Below are positions 10,071-19,816 of a DNA stretch of 64,000 bases, one piece after another. Position numbers and translations under genes: made by a program. The notes beneath the pieces were generated by a model, which was given only the letters and a program-made list of their open reading frames with translations, searched no databases and had not been told where the DNA came from. The stretch comes from Mycosarcoma maydis (taxonomy: Eukaryota; Basidiomycota; Ustilaginomycetes; Ustilaginales): NCBI RefSeq assembly GCF_000328475.2, contig NC_026499.1:124001-188000 (forward strand). The letters run 5' to 3'. The stretch's first letter is position 1, and each line of letters begins with the position of its first letter.

Positions 10071-11292
10071 GCTGCGCCAAGTTTGAAGCCGTCTGTCAGA
10101 AAGCGCGGCGTCTATCAACACGAATCTTGCTTGACCCGTTCGTGGTTCCCTTTGTTCATCCGTCATACATCTCGTATCGTCTTTCGAATGTCATTGTCAG
10201 TTGCTCATCCACAGCTGCCAGTACGAGAAACTGTAACCAGAAAAATTGAGCTTCCTTCGCTCTGGCTATCGCCTTTCGCGGCCGAGTCTGTGGGCCGCTC
10301 AATTTTCAAATCATCCTGCCGAGATAGTGACGAGTTTATGATATGTCTCGTGTTACAGTCGGCCAGGTTTTCTTCCTTCGGTCGGCGCTCCCCATTCAAC
10401 ATTTGACGCCCAGACTGCCCATCTCTCGCTCACTCTTGTTTCTGTAACTTCTATGCATGCAACGGCTGCCTGACCTCGTGGACACGCCGGACATCCGCGT
10501 AGCATGTGCTCATACGTTTGTCGAACAAGCTTAGATACTCGCACCACTTGCCAAGAATAGCTTGGTTTTCGCAAAGTTTTGTGTCTTGTGTGCTCCATTG
10601 CCGAAGCAAACTGTAGGCAGCCGTATCGAAAAAGGTGCATACAGAGCAGAGCCGGACGTAGGTTCTCCGGGATGCCGACGTGCAAGCCTTGTCGAGCGTG
10701 GATACAACAAGCAACACAATGTCACCGTAGCGCAAGGTGGTAGTTGGCGTGAGTGTGTGTTTTTTCCTCGCCTGAGCTACGACTGAGCGCATTCTCGTTC
10801 TGGAAGCCCGCAGCTGAGCGAGCAATGGCAGCCCATCGCTGTTGCCTCGCTCTTCTTTGTCCAGTGTCCATGCTCTCTCCTTTCCTCTTCTCTTCATCCA
10901 TCTCGTTCGCAATCACGTACCCTAGTTGTCGTCATCTGCGCTGGCTGGACCTCCTCCTCCTTCTTCTTCTTCCCCTTCTACTTCTTCTCAACGAGCACCG
11001 TTGATCGGTCTCATCTTTTTACACTACCCGAGAACAGCTGAGCTAGATTGCTCTTGCTGGAAAAGCATACCAAAGGAACAGGTGTCCTTTGCTCATCTTT
11101 TCGTCTTTTCACGCCATCGTCGATCGATCGTAGGGCTCTCTCGTCTTTATCAGCACTCTCTTTTGTCAATCTTTACCTTCCTTTTTTGACTCTTAGGTTG
11201 CAGGTCAACCCTATTCGCGACAGTCAGACACCTCGGTTTCCCGAACACACTTGGGCATTTCCACTCGCACACATTAGGAGTTATTCGACACG

Positions 11293-12918
11293 ATGAAGCT
11301 TCTCCCACTCGGCGTACTGGCGCTTGCCAGTCTTTTCACCTCGTCACTTGCAGCGCTGAACAATGATGGATCGGCACATTTCGGTAGAACGGCCAACGGA
11401 CAAGTTGTTGCAGGCTCGTCGTATGCAGACTCGAGTTCAACGTTGAGTTTCGCAGCTGACCGAGCCGCATCGGCTCGCTCGACATCTTCCTCAGGACGTT
11501 TCTCGATTCAACGCCGATCTCTGTGGCAGAGACTCTTCGGAAACAGCGCGCCAGGCAGCCAACGGAAGAGGAGGGCAGTCCCTTCTGCACGCTTGCTCGC
11601 GCGTCAACGTCCGAGTCGGCTCGGCACAGGCTCGTCAAGAAAAACGAAACGCACCAGAGGCTCATGTAAAGCGCCTACCACCGCTTCCGCTTCAGCAGCA
11701 GCATCAGCATCCTCTTCAACATCCACCTCGGCTTCCATACCACCTTCACCGACCAAGAGCGTCAACGAGACACGCACGTCCACGAATAAGCTCATGGCTG
11801 GCTACTGGGCGGATTGGACAGCCTCGACTCTACCCGCCACTTCGATTGACTTTAGCAAATTCGACATTGTCAACTACGCGTTTGCTCTGCCTACAGCCGA
11901 GTTTGATCTGTGGATCCCTACGGATCCTTCGGGCAACCTGCTGCGCGGATTCGTCAAGGCAGCCAAGGCGGGCAATGCCAAGCCGATGCTTTCGCTCGGT
12001 GGATGGGGTGGATCGACCTACTTTTCGCCCGCGGTTCGAACCGCGGCTTCTCGCGCCACATTCATCAGTAACATTGTCAAGACGTATAACCAGTACGGCT
12101 TGGACGGCATTGATCTGGATTGGGAGTATCCAGGTCAGGCAGGATCGGGAAATCTGCTCGACGCTTCCGATACGCGCAATTACCAGACATTCCTCACTGA
12201 ACTTCGAGCGGCGTTGCCTAAGGGAGCGCTGATCACGGGTGCAGTGGCACACACGCCGTGGATGGCAAGCAATGGTCAACCTGTCGCTAGCGTTGCGCGC
12301 GCCGCAGCTGCCATGGACTACATCATGATCATGAACTACGACGTGTGGGGATCGTCGTCGAATCCGGGACCCAACGCGCCTCTGGCGAATCTGTGTGGCA
12401 ATTCCACCCAGCCACGTGCAAATGCGGCGGCGGGCGTCAAAGCATGGTCGGCAGCCGGGATGCCTAGAGACAAGATCCTACTCGGTATCCCAGCATACGG
12501 CTACATCAACACGTCGAAAAAGCAGACGCTTCGCACGCGCTCGCGCTCGCGTTCTTCCTCTTCGCAACGCAGAGCTGCGAAACTCACCAGTTCCGACGGA
12601 TCCACATCGTCGGGGCAGATCAACTTTTCAACGCTCGTCTCACAGGGTGCACTCAAGCTCGGCGCGGACGGCCTGTTCGACGGCGCCGGTGGGTTCACCA
12701 AGTATTGGGACGACTGCTCCGACACTCCCTACCTGAGCGATGCGTCCAGAGTGATCACGTACGACGATACCAGTTCCATCTTTGACAAGGGTGCGTTTGC
12801 GAGTGCCGCCGGCATCGCCGGTATCAGCATGTGGAGCTTGGATGGCGATACCGAGTCTTGGGCTTTGACTAACAGTGCGATTGCCGGAATGAGTTCGACA
12901 GGTGCTATCTCTTCCTAG
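11293..12918 (+). CDS. Secreted chitinase, glycoside hydrolase family 18
   Basis: Single exon, 541 aa. An N-terminal signal peptide (MKLLPLGVLALASLFTSSLA, residues 1-20) is followed by a Ser/Arg/Ala-rich region to about residue 165 that contains dibasic/tetrabasic sites (QRKRR, RKTKRTR), suggesting a Kex2-processed propeptide. The GH18 barrel begins at about residue 168 (AGYWADW), with LSLGGWGGS as the second conserved motif and DGIDLDWEYP as the active site; the catalytic acid is Glu278, with Asp271, Asp274 and Asp276 completing DxxDxDxE. A basic Arg/Ser insertion (RTRSRSRSSSSQRR) interrupts the barrel near residue 420. There is no chitin-binding module, C-terminal hydrophobic tail or GPI signal. 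It hydrolyses beta-1,4-GlcNAc chains, probably in cell-wall remodelling or cell separation. Because it has a signal peptide, it is unlike the leaderless Ustilago Cts1. Confidence 0.93.
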   Translation: MKLLPLGVLALASLFTSSLAALNNDGSAHFGRTANGQVVAGSSYADSSSTLSFAADRAASARSTSSSGRFSIQRRSLWQRLFGNSAPGSQRKRRAVPSARLLARQRPSRLGTGSSRKTKRTRGSCKAPTTASASAAASASSSTSTSASIPPSPTKSVNETRTSTNKLMAGYWADWTASTLPATSIDFSKFDIVNYAFALPTAEFDLWIPTDPSGNLLRGFVKAAKAGNAKPMLSLGGWGGSTYFSPAVRTAASRATFISNIVKTYNQYGLDGIDLDWEYPGQAGSGNLLDASDTRNYQTFLTELRAALPKGALITGAVAHTPWMASNGQPVASVARAAAAMDYIMIMNYDVWGSSSNPGPNAPLANLCGNSTQPRANAAAGVKAWSAAGMPRDKILLGIPAYGYINTSKKQTLRTRSRSRSSSSQRRAAKLTSSDGSTSSGQINFSTLVSQGALKLGADGLFDGAGGFTKYWDDCSDTPYLSDASRVITYDDTSSIFDKGAFASAAGIAGISMWSLDGDTESWALTNSAIAGMSSTGAISS

Positions 12919-13693
12919 GTCTGCGCACCTGTTTGGTGTTGGTCTTGGCTCTCACGCTCCTGTGGCGTGGCATGGCGTGGAATGTATAGCTCCGCTTGGT
13001 TTCGTGGAAATACATGTGTCTCTCTGTGATTCTCATTTGGCGCTTGTGACTTGGTGTTTCTCGCAGCACGGCGCGCTCTGCGTTGGCACGCCCTCGCGCA
13101 CGTGTGAACTCTTCATCTGGTCGGACATGGACCGCCCAACACCAGCCTGACTGTATGCGTGCTAGCTAAATGTGACCATCGACAAAAGCGTGGGTTTCCA
13201 CTCGCATGCCCAAACGTCGGCAGTCAACTGGCGAGTAACTGGCGCGACCCGCCCAACACAAGCACTAAATCTGCACTGTCGGGTGCGAGATGAATTCATT
13301 TCATTGGAAACATATAGCGTATCACGCTTACCAAGCGTGAGGTGCAGGAACGCCAACCGACGACTGCAGGACTCGGCCAAATGCGTCGGCAAGTGCGCCG
13401 CCGGAATTGAGTGTGTTGGAGACAATCGACGTGATAAAAGTCAAGTGGGGTTGGCAGTTTGTGATATGAGGTTGGGTTCGAGGTTGGGCTTGAGATTGTC
13501 CATGGTTGGTGGTGATGTGAGCTTGTGTCCAAGGCGTGGATGAGCGCGAGCTTGGCCGGTGCATTGTTGACCGTCACTAAGGTGTGGAAATGCAGAGCAC
13601 GTGCTGCGAACCGTCTGTGCTTGTAACACGTCTGGTTGGGAGCAACACGGATATATAAGCTTGCATCGCCTGGTGTGGTCCTGCTGGCCCCTC
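12919..13693. other. Intergenic between chitinase and dehydrogenase-like gene
   Basis: No gene seen. A TATA-like element (ATATATAAG) at about 13651-13659 lies roughly 35-65 bp before the two candidate ATGs of the next gene. Confidence 0.6.
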
Positions 13694-14683
13694 ATGCGTT
13701 CGGCTGCGCTTGCAACAATGATCAATCTGGCTATCCAGCCTTCGGACGCAAGCGCGACGTGCCTCTGCGTATCGTCGTTGCTTGCCTCGCTTCCGACCAC
13801 GCTTCGAAGCGAGCTTAGCATTCAAGCTTGCGCTACGCCGACGACCACGGCGCTTCTGTGGCTTCCGTCGGCGCGACTGGGCGATACGTCGTCGGAGCTA
13901 CGTAGGATCCTGTTGGAATGTCGGTCGATTCGGTTTGTGCAGTTGCCCATGACGGGAGTGGATGAGTTTGTGCCACTGATTCGCGAGCTGCGAGCTCGTA
14001 GGATCGTGTGGTGTTGCAGCAAGGGGTGTTTCGGCGAGATGTGTGCTGAGCATGCGCTCGCACTCACGCTCTCGCTGCTGCGCCGTATCAGTTGTCGCTC
14101 TACTACACCTGAACACGTCGATTCTCTCGTCTCAAAGCGCGTCGTGATCGTCGGTTCCGGTTCGATCGCGCAACACCTCTGCACCATGCTCGTGCCGTTT
14201 CGCTGCACCATCACCTGCCTCGATTCCAACACATCGCGCTCCGACCTCGTATCCTCGTTGAGAGACGCACAAATCATCATGATCGCCTGCGCCCTGACCC
14301 AGGCCACCTCGAACCTCTTCAACTGCTCGCTCTTCTCGTTGCTCTCGCCTTGCGCCATCCTGATCAACGTCGCAAGAGCCGAAATCGTCCATACTCCCGA
14401 CCTGATCAGCGCACTATCCACAAATAAGCTCCACGCTGCGGCCGCTGACGTCTTCACTCCGCCCCCCGCACATCAACTCGACCAAATGCAGATGCTCATC
14501 ACCAACGCCAAACTTCTAGTCACCCAACATTCCGCCGTACCCACAAAACTCATAGGCTCCCTCCTCGCTCACCGCATCCGTGCCAACCTCGAAACCCTGG
14601 TCGAGTCGCTCCAAGCCGACCAGCAAGATCAACCATCGCAGTCGCATTGGCTCGGAAAAGTCGACCCCGAGAAAGGCTATTGA
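13694..14683 (+). CDS. D-isomer-specific 2-hydroxyacid dehydrogenase-like protein
   Basis: Single exon, 329 aa from the ATG at 13694, or 321 aa from 13718. The frame is open upstream to an ATG at 13601, but the TATA-like box at about 13651 favours the later starts. The C-terminal half shows the NAD-binding domain of the family: VVIVGSGSIAQHL (GxGxxG-type turn with the last Gly replaced by Ala), LINVARAEIVHTPDLISAL (contains the catalytic Arg), AAADVF, and TQHSAV (catalytic His). The catalytic Glu, normally just after DVF, is not there (DVFTPPPAHQ). The N-terminal catalytic domain is poorly conserved. The usual reaction is NAD(P)H-dependent reduction of a 2-keto acid; with the Glu missing, activity is uncertain. 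Its 3' end faces that of the next gene, 122 bp apart. Confidence 0.75.
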   Translation: MRSAALATMINLAIQPSDASATCLCVSSLLASLPTTLRSELSIQACATPTTTALLWLPSARLGDTSSELRRILLECRSIRFVQLPMTGVDEFVPLIRELRARRIVWCCSKGCFGEMCAEHALALTLSLLRRISCRSTTPEHVDSLVSKRVVIVGSGSIAQHLCTMLVPFRCTITCLDSNTSRSDLVSSLRDAQIIMIACALTQATSNLFNCSLFSLLSPCAILINVARAEIVHTPDLISALSTNKLHAAAADVFTPPPAHQLDQMQMLITNAKLLVTQHSAVPTKLIGSLLAHRIRANLETLVESLQADQQDQPSQSHWLGKVDPEKGY

Positions 14684-14805
14684 AACATGCCACTTGTCGA
14701 CCACCGTCAAATCCATGACCCGCATTCGTGCTTGAATCTTGTCTTGTATTGCAATCGTAAATGCTAACCAATCCATTTCAGCGCATGACCTCTTGGCCCC
14801 GCACC

Positions 14806-17800
14806 TCACCCTCTTTTCAGCCCACGTCTAGCAACAAGTCCAACTGTCTTGACTCTTGCGCCTCTGAACGCCGAAAAGGCACCGCGTTCCCTTGTGCTTG
14901 TCGCAACGACACTATTCTGGAGCAGATTCGGTACTCGAGCTTGCCCAGCGGTGGTGGTTGTGATTGTGCAGTGTGCGAGGATCCATCGATAGCCAACCGG
15001 GATGTCGAGCTGCAAGACCTGCATGTCGACCAAGATGCGCACAAGGAACGGATCTGGTGTAAGACATGTCGATCGACCGCGCGAGTTGCAGCTGATGCGC
15101 GCAGCGAGTGTATGCAGCAGCTGGCTGGTTGAAAGTGTGAGTGCCTTGTCTACGAGAGTGGGTGGTTCCGCAAGGGTGGGGCTATCGTGTTCGGAGACAG
15201 TGCCAGTCAGTTGCTCAGTCACACCACTTGGAGCAAGTCCATCTGACGCCGCACTGACTTTCTTGAGCATCTGCTTGTATCCACGACGAAGCTGCGCCAG
15301 CGTCTCTGCACGCGAACGATGCCTCCTGCTACGCTGCATCATGCCAGGTCTATGGCCAAACACATCCAGGAGCGCATCGTAAAAGCGCGAGTCTGGCTGC
15401 ACACTCGTGTCCAGCGCATCTTGAGCATCTGCTGCTACTGCGGCTGGTTCGGCTGCAACTTTACTCCTTGCCGAGGATTCGCCCTGACCCATCTGAACCA
15501 ATTCCACCAATCGCTGACGACGCGAGCTCGACAGTCTACGTGACAGCTGCCAGTGATGCACGAGGAAAGCATATTCGCGTTTGGCCAGTAGCTGTGCAGC
15601 TCTCCACCGCAGACCCTCGCCGAACTCAGCGGCGCGGTTGTGCATGCTTGCGCTCGAACTGAGCCATTTCGCACGCGAGCGCCCTCGTAACGATGCAACC
15701 ATGTTCCAACCGCGCGCATACTGCCGACGAACGACAAGCCTGGACGTCCTCAAAGGTGTCTTTCGCGACACTCCAACCGAGGACGTGCGCTGCCGATGCA
15801 CTCTCAGCGAAGGCCGCACCTTGGGGGCTCTTGCAGCTTCGCTTGCCAACACGCTCATCAGGATGGTAGCAGCCTCGACAGGAATCTGCCACAGCTTCTT
15901 GGCGACATCGATCGCAGCAGACTGCAAAGCGCTCTGCAGGCTGGTACGCTTAATCAGTCGCCAGATGCGCAAAGCCAGACCTGTCTTGCCGGCTTTAGCG
16001 GCAAGGTTGAGCGTCGCGGTCAAGACGTGCGGATCGAGGATAGCGTGGCGAGACGCCTGGTTCGCTTTCGGACGCAGAGCAAGATTTGAACGTTGCTGTT
16101 GTGAGTCGGGCGCTCCCATCACGCCAGCCTGTGCAGAGCGCTGCTTGTTGAGCGACGGATAGATGCGCATTACCAACTCCTTAACGCCGGCATGCCCAGG
16201 CTCGTGTCGGTAACGACGCAAGAAGAGACCCGATGCAGTCACATACTGGACCAGCGCTACCAGACGGTACGAGTCGGCCTGGGCAATCGCAGCATCGATT
16301 TGCTGAATCATGGGCCTAATCGAACGCAGCTCACTGTCGATCGCAGTGCGCTTCGAGGCTGCGGATACTGCTGCTGTTGCCGCTGATGACGATGGTGACG
16401 ATACCCTATTGGTGTTTGCAGCGGTGGCATCTGAAGTGGTCTGCGCTACAACTGGACTAGGTTGCTCGGAACTGACGTCCGAGGTGTGAGACTGCGGCTG
16501 CTCGGCACGCTTTGTGGTTAATACAGCTCGTGCGAGTGATCCGTAGCGCTGGGTAGTGGCCTGACGGAGGATGATGTTGAAGGTGACGGCATCAGGCTCG
16601 AGCGGTGGCTGACGAAGCTGAGTCATGTGCTGAAAGACCTCTCTACACATGGAAGGTGATCTGAGTGTTGACAAGGCGTAGTGAATGAGTCGATTGTAGA
16701 CGACGATCCCAATGGCTGGTCGAATCACGGGAACGCCTTGGACCAGCATGTCTCGCGACGAACGCGACTTTCCATCAGGAAGAGAGCGCATATACTCGCA
16801 GAGAAAGCAACGGATGATCTGAGCTGCGGATCGTAATGTGCGTTTCTCTGCAGCGTCCAATGACGGCGAGGTTGGTTTGAAGTTTTTGGCAACTGGTTCT
16901 TCGAGAAGCATGGTGGCTTCAAAGCGGCAGGATGCGGAAACGATCCAGGCGATCTCTGGTGCACTAGCTGCAGGCGGCAGAGGCAAGCGTCCTGCGCGTA
17001 CCAGACGGATGAGCTCGACTAGCGAATCAGCATACTCGGCACGTTTGGCGTGGAGCACCTCTTGCTCGTGCTGTGGAAGCAGAGACAAGACATCGGGTCG
17101 GACGCGAGAGACGAGCTGTTCGAGATGCTGCATAGCGCGTGTGATCTCACGAAGAGCTTGCGAGCTGGGTTTGCCGATGTGCATGAGGAGAGTAGCTTGA
17201 CGTCGTAGCAGTGAGCTTGGACGGCGTACTTTTTTATGAGCGGCCCACCAAGCTCGCACCTCGGAGGCATATGTGTGAACAGCTAGTTGGATCTGGCTGG
17301 AAGCAATCAGGGCTCGTAAAAGGGCTGTCTGCGAGGCCGTGGATCGAGGCATCTGGCTCAAGTGCATAGCCGATACAAGCGAGGTGGCAGCATCGAGGTG
17401 CTGCGGTGATTCAAAACGTCGGCTAGGTCGCGGGCTGAGTGGTGAAGGCGCGAGCGTCAGTTGAGAGATGATCTGTTGCGCGGCGAGCCAGAGCGTGGAT
17501 GATGGCGTCGATGGTGTGGTCGGTATGGTTGACGATGCGCTTGTGTCGCGATTCAGGGTAGCACCAGAAGCGGACGGAGGAGCTGAATCGGGTTGGGAGT
17601 TGGGACGAGGATGCCAGCCGAGCTTTACTAGACAGTAACGAACAACTTTGGCAGCCGCGACTGGTTGAGCTGCAGCAGCGAGATGGGAAGCGCAGTCGGA
17701 TACAGTCTCGGAAGCAATTGCGCGAGCAGTGCTGGCGTGCCATCGCGAGGTAACGCGGCACGACTGGAGGACGAGACGACGGCATTGCTTGACAATCGTG

Positions 17801-18546
17801 TCCGGGTCGGTGATTCGGCCATTCTGAAGTGACTGACGGAGGACGTGGCGACGGCGGCGTAGCGAAAGCAAAGCAGCAGCTGATGCGTCGACCAGATGCT
17901 GTGGCCGTGTGTTGGCGGGAAAAGGGGCGTGTTGACTTGACCAATTTGGTGCTGCTATGTGATCTTGGGGGCTGTTTGCATCTTGTTGAAGAAGAGTGTG
18001 GTTGGCTGGTTGGCGGACAAGTTGTTGCGGTGGATGATATCGACGACGTAAGAAGGTGAAATCGGGCTCAAGGCGAGCGGAAAGATGGTGATGATGGTCG
18101 TGTTCGTCGTGCGACGGTGTAGCAAGCTGCTGCGCGGCGGTTGCGGGTGCAGCGACGGCAATTGTGGGCGCGAGAGACGACTTTGCTCGTATCGCCGAGT
18201 TGCGAGTCAGCTCGAGGCAGGATGGTGGATAGAGGAAAGACAGATGGCCCGGGCCGATGCCACGAGAGATGAACTTTGCTGGACGAAGGCGAGGATCATT
18301 TGCGATGCGAGAACGGACGCCCGCCGAAGTTGACGCGAGGATAGGTGAGGAGGAGAGGGATGAAGATGAAGATGAAGATGGCAGTGTGGATATTGGCGGA
18401 GGAGGAGGTGATGGCAAGCTCGATGGTGCGGGTGCGATCAGGGCAAGCCTTGATGGACCAGCTAGGGTATGATGAGCTAGCTGTGACGATCCAGAGCAAC
18501 GGTTGCACGCATCAGCTGCAGTGGAGAGGAAGCCCTTGTGCCGCAT
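14806..18546 (-). CDS. PPR-type protein, probably mitochondrial
   Basis: Single exon, 1246 aa from the ATG at 18546; the frame continues six codons upstream but only to a non-ATG. The N-terminus is rich in Arg, Ser and Ala without acidic residues for long stretches, as in a mitochondrial presequence. A clear pentatricopeptide-like pair lies near residues 610-680 (VVYNRLIHYALS, CREVFQHMTQL, then EPDAVTFNIILRQA, with the typical ...PDAVTFNIIL... helix A). Further weak helical repeats occur at about 760-900 (HVLTATLNLAAKAGKTGLAL resembles another unit). The rest is Ser/Gln/Ala-rich. Fungal PPR proteins bind organellar RNA and act in mitochondrial mRNA stability or translation; the target is unknown. 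The repeat count is too low for me to assign an orthologue. Confidence 0.7.
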   Translation of the reverse strand: MRHKGFLSTAADACNRCSGSSQLAHHTLAGPSRLALIAPAPSSLPSPPPPPISTLPSSSSSSSLSSSPILASTSAGVRSRIANDPRLRPAKFISRGIGPGHLSFLYPPSCLELTRNSAIRAKSSLAPTIAVAAPATAAQQLATPSHDEHDHHHHLSARLEPDFTFLRRRYHPPQQLVRQPANHTLLQQDANSPQDHIAAPNWSSQHAPFPANTRPQHLVDASAAALLSLRRRRHVLRQSLQNGRITDPDTIVKQCRRLVLQSCRVTSRWHASTARAIASETVSDCASHLAAAAQPVAAAKVVRYCLVKLGWHPRPNSQPDSAPPSASGATLNRDTSASSTIPTTPSTPSSTLWLAAQQIISQLTLAPSPLSPRPSRRFESPQHLDAATSLVSAMHLSQMPRSTASQTALLRALIASSQIQLAVHTYASEVRAWWAAHKKVRRPSSLLRRQATLLMHIGKPSSQALREITRAMQHLEQLVSRVRPDVLSLLPQHEQEVLHAKRAEYADSLVELIRLVRAGRLPLPPAASAPEIAWIVSASCRFEATMLLEEPVAKNFKPTSPSLDAAEKRTLRSAAQIIRCFLCEYMRSLPDGKSRSSRDMLVQGVPVIRPAIGIVVYNRLIHYALSTLRSPSMCREVFQHMTQLRQPPLEPDAVTFNIILRQATTQRYGSLARAVLTTKRAEQPQSHTSDVSSEQPSPVVAQTTSDATAANTNRVSSPSSSAATAAVSAASKRTAIDSELRSIRPMIQQIDAAIAQADSYRLVALVQYVTASGLFLRRYRHEPGHAGVKELVMRIYPSLNKQRSAQAGVMGAPDSQQQRSNLALRPKANQASRHAILDPHVLTATLNLAAKAGKTGLALRIWRLIKRTSLQSALQSAAIDVAKKLWQIPVEAATILMSVLASEAARAPKVRPSLRVHRQRTSSVGVSRKTPLRTSRLVVRRQYARGWNMVASLRGRSRAKWLSSSASMHNRAAEFGEGLRWRAAQLLAKREYAFLVHHWQLSRRLSSSRRQRLVELVQMGQGESSARSKVAAEPAAVAADAQDALDTSVQPDSRFYDALLDVFGHRPGMMQRSRRHRSRAETLAQLRRGYKQMLKKVSAASDGLAPSGVTEQLTGTVSEHDSPTLAEPPTLVDKALTLSTSQLLHTLAARISCNSRGRSTCLTPDPFLVRILVDMQVLQLDIPVGYRWILAHCTITTTTAGQARVPNLLQNSVVATSTRERGAFSAFRGARVKTVGLVARRGLKRG

Positions 18547-19166
18547 GGGCGTATCATGCGCCAAGGACGAGAGCAGCCGTCACGCGCTCTGACCTGGTCG
18601 CAATGATGGTATTGGCTTCAGAAGGAGGTCGGGCTATCTGACGAGATGCATGGGCGGCGTTTTGTGAGCAAATTGCGGGCCTGAACGTGACAGGGTCCGC
18701 TGTGACGTTGCGAGAAGGACGAGCTGGTCGTGATAGTTGGAATGACGGTGTCGTAGTGTTGATATGCAAGTCTGATACGAGGGGCTGAGCGTTCAAGAAA
18801 GGGTTGGACAGTGTCTCTCTCATCACAACGAACGAAGTTATTCGTGATTCTTTCAACAAGTCACGAGTGAGTGTCATTCACAGACACGCCTCAACTGGGT
18901 GCCTGTTTTGTGCTTGCTTCCAACTCACTTTCTTCTCAACCAAGAAAATCACCATTCCATATACCCGCTGCTCAACGGCCAAAAATCAGAACCGTAAATC
19001 CTGAAGCACGAATCACGAATCACGAATATCACGAATCTCGAATATCACGAATTGGCCGAATCCCGCTTTCGCACGAGCGTAGAATGTTAGATTTTCCGTG
19101 AAGGTACAAGCAGATTTTGTAATGGTAGGCATCATATATACAATGTTCTCCCTAGTTATCATCCGC
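18547..19166. other. Intergenic before the tRNA gene
   Basis: Contains a heptamer-rich patch at about 19005-19052 (AATCACGAATCACGAAT, then TCACGAATCTCGAAT variants). No gene supported. Confidence 0.55.
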
Positions 19167-19249
19167 GGGGGTTTAGCTCAGTTGGTAGAGCGTTCGCTTA
19201 GCATTGGCTAACTTGCGAAAGGTCGCGTGTTCGACTCATGCAGTCTCCA
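19167..19249 (+). tRNA. tRNA-Ala (anticodon AGC) with a 10-nt intron
   Basis: I folded this by hand. Acceptor arm GGGGGTT (19167-19173) pairs with AGTCTCC (19242-19248) with G-U wobbles; discriminator A at 19249. D arm GCTC/GAGC (19176-19179 with 19188-19191). Anticodon stem TTCGC (19193-19197) with GCGAA (19215-19219); anticodon AGC at 19200-19202. T arm GCGTG/CATGC around TTCGACT. Internal A and B boxes are intact (TAGCTCAGTTGG, GTTCGACTC). Ten extra bases (19204-19213) sit one nucleotide 3' of the anticodon, the canonical position for a nuclear tRNA intron. Confidence 0.92.
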
Positions 19250-19254
19250 AACTC

Positions 19255-19262
19255 TTTTTTTT
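19255..19262 (+). terminator. RNA polymerase III terminator of tRNA-Ala
   Basis: A run of eight T begins 6 nt after the tRNA discriminator base, as expected for Pol III termination. Confidence 0.85.
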
Positions 19263-19816
19263 CTGGTCTTTTTTGATCTTTCGGAAAATTCACGATTGGG
19301 CAGCGACGGGGATCATCAACTCCACAGTCGGGTGTGTCTGTAGTATCGTAACTCTCACAGTCCAGTCGTGAGTTCGTTGCGTGAAATTTTTCCTACTTTT
19401 CATTTTGCCTGAGCTCTAAATTTTCCGTGCTGACCGAGATTGATTTTTTTGATTTTTTTTTTCTTTTGTGTGTGTTGGACCGCGCCGCTTCTTCACTCAC
19501 GACGTTCCGTGGTTGGGAGAAAAGGGGGACAACGAAAAGGGAAAAAGGGTCCTCTGCCCCAAGTCCCAACTCCACTCATGCACTTGGTCGACCTTGAAGC
19601 AAATTTTCTCGCCGACAGTCACGAGTTACGAATTTTCGGTTGGTTTTCTGTTGTTTTTTTTTTCCCAATTTCTTCTTGCCCGTCGTGCTTCGTAAGACGT
19701 TGAGCAAAGGGCGCGCTTTAGCCTCGACTGTTCGTTGTTCTTTCTTGTCTTCCCCCCTCACATCAACCTCTTTCTCACCACCGTCTCTTTGCCTCCTCAA
19801 ACACACAATTTACAAG
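19263..19816. other. Leader/promoter region of the nucleolin-like gene
   Basis: T-rich and CT-rich (pyrimidine tracts at about 19440-19470, 19645-19675 and 19740-19800), as often upstream of highly expressed smut genes. The following coding frame is open through 19640-19816, but there it encodes a Phe/Ser-rich stretch without homology. Confidence 0.55.

Larger units (their letters stand above)
8026..11292. other. 3.3 kb intergenic region, repeat-rich
   Basis: No gene supported on either strand. Contents: TAAGCGTGG-type imperfect repeats at about 8310-8350; GTGACGCT repeats at about 8585-8620; a 12-bp unit repeated three times at 8677-8712; heptamer arrays at 8644-8667, 8760-8812 and about 9985-10070; poly-C at about 9411-9420; CT/CTT-rich pyrimidine tracts at about 10940-10995, probably part of the chitinase promoter or leader. 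Minus-strand open frames at 10353-10912 have skewed composition and no recognisable domain. Confidence 0.6.

Noticed and set aside
10353..10912. Minus-strand frames of 110-153 codons upstream of the chitinase
   Set aside because: Low-complexity Arg/Thr-rich translation without homology; lies in a probable promoter or leader.
19640..19816. N-terminal extension of the nucleolin-like protein
   Set aside because: Phe/Ser-rich translation of a pyrimidine-rich leader; the ATG at 19817 gives the usual basic start.
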